DNA of 25,006 nt from Kiritimatiellia bacterium. GTDB taxonomy: Bacteria > Verrucomicrobiota > Kiritimatiellia > SLAD01. The DNA is taken from contig SKXR01000102.1 of NCBI GenBank assembly GCA_007128275.1, forward strand, positions 1 through 25,006, written 5' to 3'. Below, in pieces: positions 1-7,319 of this stretch. A program made the translations under genes and the position numbers. Below the pieces are notes generated by a model. That model was not told the origin of the DNA and ran no database searches. It worked only from the letters and a program-made list of their open reading frames with translations. Positions within the stretch are counted from its first letter, which is position 1; each line of letters opens with the position of its first letter.

Positions 1-700
1 TCAGCTTGGAGGCCACCTGCCCCGCTTCGGCAAAGCGAATCTGCCGGACAAAAATGTCCTCGCGCATTTCCAACGGGCGATCAATGAATTCCAAGACCTC
101 CAGGATCCGGTTCAGGTTGCTGGCGGTATCGGTAATCATCATGCTGTTGGTGCGTTCCAACGCCTGAATCTTGCCGTAACCATGAATCATTTGCTGAAGG
201 ATCGGCTGCACCTCGCCGATCTCCATGTGCTGCAGATTGATGATGAGGCTGAGAATCTGATCCGTTTCCGGCAACGGCTCTTCGGGAATCTCGCGCAGGA
301 TCTGCATGCCTTCTTGCCGCACCGCCGTGGGTTGCACCACGCGCAGGAAACGGTCGCCCATGGGAACCAGCGCCACATTGTGCATGGCCAACGCACTTTC
401 GATGGCCTGCAAGGCTTCCCGTTCGGTCATGCGGGTCTGGCCCCGCAGAGTAATGGTGGCGTTGATGCCCGGCGACTTGATCATGGTCCGCCCGGTCAAG
501 CCACTATAGAATTCGAGCACCATATCCAGGGGGGAATCCCGGAAATTGAGGTTGATCAACCGCTCCGCGTCCGTCTCAGCCGACAACGGAGGGACCACCT
601 GCGCAAGCGCCGATCCCCCCAACACCAGCCACGCCGCCGCCACGACGGCAACAACGCCTGCGTAATTCGAATAGTGATGGTGTGTGCGTCCTGTATTCAT
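1..700 (-). CDS. gspD: Type II secretion secretin GspD, N-terminal part (runs off left edge)
   Basis: Outer-membrane secretin that forms the exit channel of the type II secretion system. Reading the minus strand from the ATG at 700 gives 233 residues with no stop before the window edge. A signal peptide (hydrophobic stretch about residues 14-33, ending SALA before QVVPP) is followed by an N0-like domain (INLNFRDSPLDMVLEFY), then an N1/KH-like secretin domain (IINLQHMEIGEVQPILQQMI, ending RTNSMMITDTASNLNRILEV), then the start of the next repeat (VRQIRFAEAGQVASKL). The secretin beta-barrel lies outside the window. The start is 3 bp after the gspM stop, so translation is probably coupled. gspD is the last gene of the cluster here, whereas classical Proteobacterial operons begin C-D-E. 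A PilQ-like secretin cannot be excluded from the N-terminus alone, but the pseudopilin context favours GspD. Confidence 0.88.
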   Translation of the reverse strand, partial: MNTGRTHHHYSNYAGVVAVVAAAWLVLGGSALAQVVPPLSAETDAERLINLNFRDSPLDMVLEFYSGLTGRTMIKSPGINATITLRGQTRMTEREALQAIESALAMHNVALVPMGDRFLRVVQPTAVRQEGMQILREIPEEPLPETDQILSLIINLQHMEIGEVQPILQQMIHGYGKIQALERTNSMMITDTASNLNRILEVLEFIDRPLEMREDIFVRQIRFAEAGQVASKL

Positions 701-703
701 CCG

Positions 704-1240
704 TCAAGTCCCTGGCGCCGTCCGACTGTATGCGTAGTCCACCGTCAAGGTGCCGCGCAATCGATTGGGGGCGCCTTGAACAGGGGTGATCGTTAATTGT
801 CGTACGTCCACAATAGCACCTTGCGACTGGAGTGCATAGAGAAAATGGACCAACGACGGCAACTCGCCTTCCCAGGTACAGGTGATGGCGAGTTCGTATA
901 AATCGCCGATCTGCCGTTCCGGTTCGGGCTCGCGCCGCAACAGAAGAAACCCGTGCTCATCCGCGAACGTTTGCAGGTTGCGCAAGAGCTGGGACGTCAC
1001 ATCCGTTTCGGGCGGATGCTGAGGAAGTTGTTCACGCAGCGATCTCAACCGCTCATTCAGTTCGGGGGTCTGGTCCAACAAACGCTGCGCGGCCGCCTGC
1101 CGACGGATCAATAATTCCACTTCCTCGCTGCTCTGCTTCCACTCTTCATAGCGCGGCTCGCCCACCCAATAGGTCAGCCCAACCAGCACGGCCACCAAGG
1201 CGACCACCGCCAAACGACTCTCCCGCTGGTTCAATTTCAT
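704..1240 (-). CDS. gspM: GspM/PilO-like inner-membrane assembly protein
   Basis: A 178-residue bitopic inner-membrane protein: short basic cytoplasmic N-terminus (MKLNQRESR), one TM helix (about residues 10-27), a charged coiled-coil (about 30-75, rich in E/R/Q/L), then an alpha/beta periplasmic domain (about 95-170) of the ferredoxin-like PilO/GspM type. The family links GspL and GspE to the pseudopilin. Assignment rests on architecture and position between gspL and gspD, since sequence conservation in this family is low. The ATG (1240-1238) overlaps the gspL stop TGA (1239-1237) in an ATGA arrangement, which indicates translational coupling. Confidence 0.75.
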   Translation of the reverse strand: MKLNQRESRLAVVALVAVLVGLTYWVGEPRYEEWKQSSEEVELLIRRQAAAQRLLDQTPELNERLRSLREQLPQHPPETDVTSQLLRNLQTFADEHGFLLLRREPEPERQIGDLYELAITCTWEGELPSLVHFLYALQSQGAIVDVRQLTITPVQGAPNRLRGTLTVDYAYSRTAPGT

Positions 1241-2625
1241 TGTGGCTCTCCCGGGAGCTGGGCGGTCAGCCTGAATTCGGGATTGCGCCGGCCGCCCGGG
1301 GCCTGGGTGACCCCTTCCGTCCGGACTTCATCAAAAAGCTCCGATTGCTCGAGCGCCTCAATATAATCATAGATGGGCGGCACCGTCGTCGATTCGCCGC
1401 GCAAATTGACGGCGCCGCCTTTGCGAAAGGTGAACGAGTTCAGCTCCACACCGCGCGGAAGCAATTCGGACACCTCACGCAGACATTCCAGAGCGGAATG
1501 GGTGCGGTCGGCAAACTGTTCGAGCGATTCCACGCGCCGCCGAAGCACGCGCGCCTCCTCGGCCGGATCCTCCAGCGCGGCAATCTCCGCGCGCAACCGC
1601 TGAATCCGCGACTCGTCAAGATGCGCCACGAGAAAGAACACGGCCAAAACCGCAAGCCACGCCACCAACAGCGACGCCACCAGTGCAATCATGCGACGCT
1701 GCCCCGTGCGCTCCGAAGCCACCGTCTTCCATTCCGGCGGCGATAAGTCCAGTACCGATCCCCCCAAATAAGCGTCGCGGCGGGCAATCCCTTCGGTCAA
1801 GGAAGGCAGATCGTCCAACGTCTTTGCATGCGTCTCGATCGCGCACTCCGTCGCCAACCGGTCCATCAACAACGAGGGCGCCGCCCCGCGATGCCAAACC
1901 GTCAGGTCCGGCGCGGCCATCGCCCCCCATTCCGCTTCCAGCGAGGTCAAGGTGTACGCCACTTCTTCCGCAATTTCAGCCGCAAAAGACTCATCCGATG
2001 CCTCATGCTGCGCGCCCAGCGACCGAACCACGACCGGCAATCCGTCCTGGGTAATCACCAGTTCCGTCCCGGTTTCATCCATCAACAACAGCCCATGGCG
2101 ACCTTCGGTCGGAAACGCCTTCTCTTCCTTCAACAAATGCCACCACCCCGCAGCGGCGATGTCGATCCGGTCCGGCTGCCGGCCGGCGACCTCAAAGAGC
2201 GCGCCCAGATCATCGACCACATCGCGCTTGCACGCGGCGATCAATACGCGCGCGGCGTCCCCCGGCGTACCAAGCACCTCGTGCGCCAAGGCCATGTGTT
2301 CGATGGGGAAAGGGGAAAACTTGTCGACCTGCAACTCCACCATGCCCGTCAACTCGTCGGGATCCGTGGAAGGCAGATCCACGGCACGCAACAGGGCGCG
2401 CTCGGTGTGCAGCGTCACCGTCAGATGCCCCTTGATGGCGCCAAGCGCCTGCTTGATCTGCCCCGCCCACTGTGCCGGGTCCCGTTCCTCCATCTTCTCG
2501 GGGATGTCCAACTCGACGCTTTTCTGTTCGGCAACATCATACCGGCCCTTGCGGCGCCGGAGCGTGGTCCACTCCAGACGTCGTCCACTGGCCAGTACGG
2601 CCGTTATAACATCACGATTAGCCAT
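1237..2625 (-). CDS. gspL: GspL-like protein (PilM actin-like domain fused to PilN-like domain)
   Basis: 462 residues. The N-terminal ~300 residues resemble the actin-like cytoplasmic domain of PilM/GspL (conserved-looking stretch ELQVDKFSPFPIEHMALAHEV at about 97-117). It is followed by one TM helix (about 311-334), a coiled coil (about 337-370) and a periplasmic ferredoxin-like PilN/GspL-type domain (LPRGVELNSFTFRKGGAVNLRG, then IYDYIEALEQSELFDEV). In the family the cytoplasmic domain recruits the ATPase GspE, and the periplasmic part pairs with GspM. In type IV pilus systems these two halves are separate proteins, so the fusion supports a T2SS assignment. It lies 35 bp after gspK and overlaps gspM by 4 bp. 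No strong Shine-Dalgarno sequence is visible before ATG 2625. Confidence 0.8.
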   Translation of the reverse strand: MANRDVITAVLASGRRLEWTTLRRRKGRYDVAEQKSVELDIPEKMEERDPAQWAGQIKQALGAIKGHLTVTLHTERALLRAVDLPSTDPDELTGMVELQVDKFSPFPIEHMALAHEVLGTPGDAARVLIAACKRDVVDDLGALFEVAGRQPDRIDIAAAGWWHLLKEEKAFPTEGRHGLLLMDETGTELVITQDGLPVVVRSLGAQHEASDESFAAEIAEEVAYTLTSLEAEWGAMAAPDLTVWHRGAAPSLLMDRLATECAIETHAKTLDDLPSLTEGIARRDAYLGGSVLDLSPPEWKTVASERTGQRRMIALVASLLVAWLAVLAVFFLVAHLDESRIQRLRAEIAALEDPAEEARVLRRRVESLEQFADRTHSALECLREVSELLPRGVELNSFTFRKGGAVNLRGESTTVPPIYDYIEALEQSELFDEVRTEGVTQAPGGRRNPEFRLTAQLPGEPQ

Positions 2626-2660
2626 TCACTACATCCCGAACGGGCAGCGCGCTGTACCCT

Positions 2661-3713
2661 TTACAATTGTTCTTCCCGCCAATACACCGGCACCAATTGA
2701 TCGGCTTCCACGCGCATGACGCTCCATGCGGCGCTCCGGACACCGCCCACTTCGCCGATGGACGTGATACGCAGATAATGGACATCACTAACGGTAAGCC
2801 GGTTAGCCAACTGCGGGTTCATGCCGGTCAGGGCGATAGCCTCTTGTACGCTGTCAAATCCATCATCCCGCGTTCCCGCCTCACCGTCCAGCCCAACACG
2901 TTGTTCAATGATCGCGTCCACCGCCCATTCTTCAATACCCGGAAGGGTCAACAAGACTTCGCGAGAAGCGGTATTGATATTCACCCTACCATGACTCCAA
3001 GCCGTAAGCCAATAGGCAATCCCCCGCATGGCCTCCTCGGGCGGCGTCCCCGGCGGGCTCCCAAACACCACTTCCTCGTCAAATCCCTTGATCAAAAGCA
3101 ACTCGTCCACGGTGTCGAGGGGCGCCCCTTTGATCTTGTACCCCCGATTGACATAGAACGGGTCGGTCGAATCCGCGCCGTGCAAACGCCGGGTGTCGGG
3201 ACTCGCCCCGTCCGTCCAGTCCAGAAAACAGTCGATCAGTTCCGGCCACCGCTCCAACGGGATATTCGCCTGATCCAGAATCTCCTCCCAATCCTCGTCG
3301 GTTAACATGTTGACGTTGCGGCGCCCCTCTTCGGGCGCGATCTCCAACGTAAGCGTCCCCTCCCCGATCGTCCGGGTCATGTTACGCACCGCAACGCCCC
3401 GGGACAAATTGACGGCGGCCGTAATGAGCTGGTCGTCTTTTTCGTCCAACCCGACCTCCTCTTCGTCCACCGTCTGCAATTTCGACAGGATAACCTTGGA
3501 CAACTCAAGGCCCGACTGCGCAATGAACTGCGCCTTGTAGCGCTTTCGATAATACGACGTGATGTCCGCCTCCACGTGCATGTCGAACGCAAAACTGGCA
3601 ATGAGCAGCGAAAGCAGAAGAATAATCCACAGCGCCACCACCAGGGCGGAACCCCGGCGCATTTCCGAATGCCGAATGTCGAATGCCGAATTCATTTTCG
3701 TCCCATCAACCAT
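2661..3713 (-). CDS. gspK: GspK minor pseudopilin
   Basis: Minor pseudopilin expected to sit at the tip of the T2SS pseudopilus with GspI and GspJ. It has a prepilin-type leader (MRRG, then SALVVALWIILLLSLLIASFAF) followed by the long GspK globular domain. That domain includes a helix-hairpin-helix/SAM-like stretch (VNINTASREVLLTLPGIEEW) and a second acidic repeat (NVNMLTDEDWEEILDQANI) typical of the family. Three in-frame ATGs are possible: 3713 (350 aa; GGGAAG 8 bp upstream and 13 bp after the gspJ stop), 3695 and 3662 (333 aa; the minimal MRRG leader). I chose 3713 for the ribosome-binding site. The extra leader residues (NSAFDIRHSE) are encoded by a 7-bp tandem repeat, so the start is uncertain. 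Confidence 0.87.
   Translation of the reverse strand: MVDGTKMNSAFDIRHSEMRRGSALVVALWIILLLSLLIASFAFDMHVEADITSYYRKRYKAQFIAQSGLELSKVILSKLQTVDEEEVGLDEKDDQLITAAVNLSRGVAVRNMTRTIGEGTLTLEIAPEEGRRNVNMLTDEDWEEILDQANIPLERWPELIDCFLDWTDGASPDTRRLHGADSTDPFYVNRGYKIKGAPLDTVDELLLIKGFDEEVVFGSPPGTPPEEAMRGIAYWLTAWSHGRVNINTASREVLLTLPGIEEWAVDAIIEQRVGLDGEAGTRDDGFDSVQEAIALTGMNPQLANRLTVSDVHYLRITSIGEVGGVRSAAWSVMRVEADQLVPVYWREEQL
3663..3690 (-). repeat. 7-bp tandem repeat inside the gspK leader
   Basis: Four units on the minus strand: TTCGGCA, TTCGACA, TTCGGCA, TTCGGAA. It is translated within the possible 5' extension of gspK (residues SAFDIRHSE). It lies between the ATG options at 3695 and 3662. Confidence 0.85.
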
Positions 3714-3726
3714 GAACCATTCTTCC

Positions 3727-4398
3727 CTATTCCCCAGTCTCCACAAAATCGACCCGGCTGGTGACGGCCGGCGCCACGGGGATCTGGATCGCGCGCTGAA
3801 TACGGATGGGCGGATCATAGGGCTCGTCCGGCTCCATTTCCAACGTGACCTTCACCAGAGAGGGCACGGCGTTGCTCTCCTCCCAGCGCTCCTCCCACAC
3901 GGCAAATTCGTCATCCCAAATCTCGCAGCGCAACCCTTTTACCCGCGTGGACACAAACCACGGATCCGGATCAAGATCCTCATCCTCGGATAGGTGCGGC
4001 ATGGCGCGAATGGCCACGCCGTACTGTCCCTGATCCGTCCGGTCAATGGTGACCACAATACGGTGCAAGCCGTTGGCGTAAGGAGAATCCAGCGGCATGA
4101 AGGCCGAACTGGAAGTCACCCAACTCATGACATCCGCCGGTCGCCCGCCGGCCGAGCGCTTCTCCAATCGGAACTCGTAGAACTCCGGCACGGAATCAAA
4201 GAACGCCGCGGACCGAAGCGACTGCACCAGTTGCTCCATCACAAAGTCTCCGTGATGCAATTTGGTCAACGCCTCCGTGCCCCGGTTCCACGCGCCGAGC
4301 GTGGAGGTGAAGATCGTGAAGATAATGGCGAACACCGCCACAAGAATGCCGAGCGCGACAAGTAATTCCAGGAAAGTGAAGCCCGCCTTCTTCATCAT
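3727..4398 (-). CDS. gspJ: GspJ minor pseudopilin
   Basis: 223 residues with a class III prepilin leader at the N-terminus: MMKKAG, cleavage, FTFLELLVALGILVAVFAII. The Glu at mature position +5 needed for pseudopilus assembly is present. The globular part has the size expected for GspJ, a tip pseudopilin that binds GspI and GspK. GspJ and GspI are close relatives; the order I-J-K and the length (~220 aa, longer than GspI/GspH) support J. The start ATG (4398) overlaps the gspI stop (ATGA type), and the stop is 13 bp before the chosen gspK start. Confidence 0.83.
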   Translation of the reverse strand: MMKKAGFTFLELLVALGILVAVFAIIFTIFTSTLGAWNRGTEALTKLHHGDFVMEQLVQSLRSAAFFDSVPEFYEFRLEKRSAGGRPADVMSWVTSSSAFMPLDSPYANGLHRIVVTIDRTDQGQYGVAIRAMPHLSEDEDLDPDPWFVSTRVKGLRCEIWDDEFAVWEERWEESNAVPSLVKVTLEMEPDEPYDPPIRIQRAIQIPVAPAVTSRVDFVETGE

Positions 4399-4811
4399 CC
4401 GTCCTCTTCCGGCGCGTAACGATAGTAGGTCACCTCTTCAAATCCGGTTTGGCCGCGGCGCGCCCACGACACGCGGGTGCGCACCTCGAACAGGCGATCT
4501 TCTTCGTCCCCGACCACCTCCGTGACGCGCATCCATTCAAAGTTGCCATACTCCGCGCCACTAAAGCGGCCGCGCTCCGTTCCGACCTGAATGTCTTCAT
4601 CGAACAACGGATGTTCCAATTCAATCCGGGCCAACAGGGTATGTGCATGATTGTATAGCCGCGCCGCGCGCACGACGGCGAGGCATTGCGAGACCGAAGA
4701 AATCAGCACGATCCCGCCAATGGAGAGAATAACCATCGTCAGCATGACCTCAATCAGGGTCAAACCCGCCCGCGAACGGTGGCGCGCGGAGGTATGACGG
4801 ACCTTATTCAT
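4395..4811 (-). CDS. gspI: GspI minor pseudopilin
   Basis: 138 residues from the ATG at 4811. The leader is MNKVRHTSARHRSRAG and the mature N-terminus LTLIEVMLTMVILSIGGIVLI, with Glu at +5. The open frame extends upstream to 4895, but that segment is out-of-phase translation of gspH. The chosen ATG overlaps the last 8 bp of gspH, in keeping with the tight packing of the operon. GspI is the core of the I-J-K tip complex. The assignment to I rather than H or V-type pilin follows from gene order and short length. Confidence 0.82.
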   Translation of the reverse strand: MNKVRHTSARHRSRAGLTLIEVMLTMVILSIGGIVLISSVSQCLAVVRAARLYNHAHTLLARIELEHPLFDEDIQVGTERGRFSGAEYGNFEWMRVTEVVGDEEDRLFEVRTRVSWARRGQTGFEEVTYYRYAPEEDG

Positions 4812-5358
4812 AGGTCGTCGCCGTGGCTCCGGACAGATGATCCACTTCGACCCGCACGGAGCGGCGCCGTTGCTGATCGGATATCCGCAAGGCATACGAA
4901 TCGCTCACCCCGCTCGGGAAATAGTTGACCCAGTAGACGCCGTCCATCTCCTGATCCCGGCTGGGCGCCGTGAAATCCACAATCTGAACGAATTCGGGCA
5001 GTTGGTGCGAGCGTTGCACGTCCGTGGTGAACGACTCCGCCTCCCCCAGCCCGCGACGCGCGTCGAGGAACGCGTCCACACGCGATCCGGTCGCGTGCTC
5101 GACAAACACAATGTCAATCTGGCCGGTGTGCGAATTAAAGAAGACGGTCACCTGCTTCTGCTGCAGCACCGCCATGTTCCGCGCGTACTTGCCCGCCGTC
5201 ACCACGGCGCGCGACGCCGACCGCAGATTCGCGGTCTGATACGAGCGCATGAACGCCGGCACCGCCAACGCGGACACAATGAGGGTAATGGCGACGACGA
5301 GGATGATCTCAAGGAGGGTAAACCCCCTGCGCGCCGACGCAGCGTGACCCCGATCCAC
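4804..5358 (-). CDS. gspH: GspH-like minor pseudopilin (GTG start proposed)
   Basis: Pseudopilin with the processing site MDRGHAASARRG, cleavage, FTLLEIILVVAITLIVSALAVPAF, about 184 residues from a GTG at 5358. The frame is open back to 5721, but that upstream part overlaps gspG in another frame. The only candidate starts near the leader are GTG 5358 (GGA about 10 bp upstream) and ATG 5427, which would overlap gspG by 20 bp and give a 36-residue leader. I prefer GTG 5358 on leader length. The mature region contains the mixed beta-sheet profile of GspH/FimT (RSASRAVVTAGKYARNMAVLQQ). GspH is a low-abundance subunit near the pseudopilus tip. Confidence 0.75.
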   Translation of the reverse strand: MDRGHAASARRGFTLLEIILVVAITLIVSALAVPAFMRSYQTANLRSASRAVVTAGKYARNMAVLQQKQVTVFFNSHTGQIDIVFVEHATGSRVDAFLDARRGLGEAESFTTDVQRSHQLPEFVQIVDFTAPSRDQEMDGVYWVNYFPSGVSDSYALRISDQQRRRSVRVEVDHLSGATATTYE

Positions 5359-5407
5359 ATACGATTCCAAACCGGTGGGGTCCGCGGAGCCGCCTAGGGA
5401 CAACAGG

Positions 5408-5812
5408 CTAATTGGTGATGTCCGCATCGCTTTCCACGCCGTCCGGACCGAGCGAGCGCAGGGTATAGCTGGTTTGCGTCCGGGTGTACTGATAGTTGCG
5501 CCCCCATGGATCGGTAGGCAAACCGGATTCCAAATACGGTCCGTTCCAGTTCCGCAACCCGCCCGGGTTACTGACCAGCCCTTCCAAGCTGGCCGGGTAC
5601 TCGCCGTTGTCGAGTTCGTACATGCGCAACGCCAAACCGACACTCTGAATGTCCGCACGGGCGCGCGAAATCTCCGCCTGCCGAACCCGACCGCCAAGGC
5701 GAGGAATGGCCACGCCGACAAGAATGCCGATAATCACGACCACCAACAACACCTCAATCAGGGTAAAACCCGACCGACCACCCATTCGCACTCTGCGCAG
5801 TATATTTTCCAT
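5408..5812 (-). CDS. gspG: GspG major pseudopilin
   Basis: 134 residues from ATG 5812, preceded by a good ribosome-binding site (GAGG, 7-bp spacer). The leader ends MGGRSG, followed by FTLIEVLLVVVIIGILVGVAIPRL with Glu at +5. The diagnostic C-terminal GspG features are present: the ALRMYELDNGEYPASLEGL segment and the DPWGRNYQY calcium-binding loop region. It is the main subunit of the piston-like pseudopilus. The longer in-frame start at 5836 has no comparable ribosome-binding site. An inverted repeat and 7-bp repeats lie just upstream (toward gspF), where an RNA processing or stabilising element would raise GspG relative to the upstream genes. Confidence 0.93.
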   Translation of the reverse strand: MENILRRVRMGGRSGFTLIEVLLVVVIIGILVGVAIPRLGGRVRQAEISRARADIQSVGLALRMYELDNGEYPASLEGLVSNPGGLRNWNGPYLESGLPTDPWGRNYQYTRTQTSYTLRSLGPDGVESDADITN

Positions 5813-5843
5813 TTTCCTACCTCTCTTCCAAACCAATTTCCAT

Positions 5844-5911
5844 GTTCGGTATTCAGTGGTGAGAAGAATCGACTCCCGAACTCACTGAACACCGCACACT
5901 GAATACTGAAA
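5844..5911. repeat. gspF-gspG junction: inverted repeat plus 7-bp tandem units
   Basis: The 111-bp gap between gspF and gspG holds four tandem 7-bp units at 5884-5911 (ACTGAAC, ACCGCAC, ACTGAAT, ACTGAAA) and two more related units at 5844-5857 (TTCGGTA, TTCAGTG). A perfect 10-bp inverted repeat, GTATTCAGTG (5848-5857) and CACTGAATAC (5897-5906), can fold the transcript into a long-loop hairpin. No U-tract follows it, so it is not an obvious terminator. Confidence 0.7.
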
Positions 5912-5923
5912 ACTTCTTCATAA

Positions 5924-7219
5924 CTATACACTCAACCCACTCGTCAAATCAAATACAGCCAGCAACATGCTGATCGCCACAAAACCGACCATGACGGCAA
6001 TCAGCAGAATCAAAATCGGCTCAATGATCGTGGTCAACAGCTTCACGCTCCGGTCCAGCTCGTATTCATACCGATTGGCAATATGGTTGAGCGAACCCGC
6101 CATGTCCCCCGTCTCTTCCCCCACGGACAGCATGTCCGTGAGCATCGCCGGGAACACTTTCCCCGCCGCCAGCGGCGCGGATATGGTCGCCCCGTCCGTG
6201 ACCCGGCCGCGCGCATTCTTGATTTCATCCGCAATAATCGTGTTGCCGACGGTGTTTTCCACGATGGACAAGGCCTGCAGGACGGGCACCCCGTTGTTCA
6301 GCAACGCTCCGAGCGTGCGCGCAAATTGCGAAAAGGCGTTGGCATTCACGATCCCGCTGATGACGGGCAAACGCAATTGTGCCCGATGCCATCGATGGAT
6401 CCCTTCCTCCGTACGCAAATAGGTCCGTATCCCCACCACCGCGCCGACGATCACCGCCGCAATCCCCCACCAATAGTTCAGCAGAAAACTGCTGAAATTG
6501 ATCAGGATCTGTGTCGGCAACGGCAAGGTACTTCCCAGTTCGGCGAAGATCTGCGAGAAGCGGGGCACCACGAAGATCATAACAAAAATGATCGTGACGA
6601 CGCCGACCACAATGACAATCACGGGATAGGAAAGCGCCATCATGACCTTTTCCCGCGCTTCCTGCACGCGTTCGTAATGCCGGCACAACCGTTCCAGCAC
6701 ACCGGCCAGATCGCCGCTGGCTTCGCCCGCGCGCACCATGCTGACATACAGGTTGGTAAACGTGTCCGGCCGCTTCGCCAACCCCTCGGAAAGACTCGCG
6801 CCTTGAATGATCTCGTCGCGCAACTCCGGAATGATGATGTCCTGCGCCTTGCCCGTCTCGCGCTGCGCGAGCGTGTTTAACGCATTGCCCAACGTCATGC
6901 CCGACGCAAGCAGATCGCTCAGTTCGCGGGTGAAAAATAACACCTCGCGCATGTTCATCCGCGGCGCGCGGTTTCGGTGCAGCGTAAAGGCCTTCTGCTT
7001 CGCCTTCGGCGACGGTTTACCCCCCCTTTTCGGTGGCGGCGCCTTCTTTTTGTTGGCTTGGGGAGCCGCCGGAACGGCCTTGGCGCCTTCCCGCAGGGAA
7101 ATGGGTACGTACCCCATCCGTTCCACCTGCATCAGGGCGGAACGCTTGTCGGGCGCATCCACGGTGCCGCTCGTGCGCTCCCCGGAACGGGATTTGGCCA
7201 TATAGGAAAAAACAGGCAT
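5924..7219 (-). CDS. gspF: GspF inner-membrane platform protein
   Basis: 431-residue polytopic inner-membrane protein of the GspF/PilC family that couples the GspE ATPase to pseudopilus assembly. It has two repeats of the T2SSF domain: one around 90-215 (FFTRELSDLLASGMTLGNALNTL, then MVRAGEASGDLAGVLERL) and one around 290-415 (FARTLGALLNNGVPVLQAL, then MLSVGEETGDMAGSLNHIA). TM helices are at about 192-215, 245-262 and 400-425. Between the N-terminal swapped segment and the first repeat is an unusual Lys/Pro/Ala-rich linker (about 46-80), longer than usual for the family. The 100-bp gap to gspE contains degenerate 7-bp units. Confidence 0.94.
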   Translation of the reverse strand: MPVFSYMAKSRSGERTSGTVDAPDKRSALMQVERMGYVPISLREGAKAVPAAPQANKKKAPPPKRGGKPSPKAKQKAFTLHRNRAPRMNMREVLFFTRELSDLLASGMTLGNALNTLAQRETGKAQDIIIPELRDEIIQGASLSEGLAKRPDTFTNLYVSMVRAGEASGDLAGVLERLCRHYERVQEAREKVMMALSYPVIVIVVGVVTIIFVMIFVVPRFSQIFAELGSTLPLPTQILINFSSFLLNYWWGIAAVIVGAVVGIRTYLRTEEGIHRWHRAQLRLPVISGIVNANAFSQFARTLGALLNNGVPVLQALSIVENTVGNTIIADEIKNARGRVTDGATISAPLAAGKVFPAMLTDMLSVGEETGDMAGSLNHIANRYEYELDRSVKLLTTIIEPILILLIAVMVGFVAISMLLAVFDLTSGLSV

Positions 7220-7236
7220 CAGGTTAAACGGGATAG

Positions 7237-7271
7237 ATTCGAAACTCGGAATTGGATATTCGAACGAAGAA
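7237..7271. repeat. gspE-gspF junction: degenerate 7-bp units
   Basis: Five consecutive 7-bp blocks (ATTCGAA, ACTCGGA, ATTGGAT, ATTCGAA, CGAAGAA) occupy part of the 100-bp gap between gspE and gspF. The first and fourth are identical and the others diverge. No promoter or terminator is evident in this gap. Confidence 0.5.
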
Positions 7272-7319
7272 ACGCAAGCTCACTATTCCACATCGGCATT
7301 CCTCTCATGCGGCATGGCG

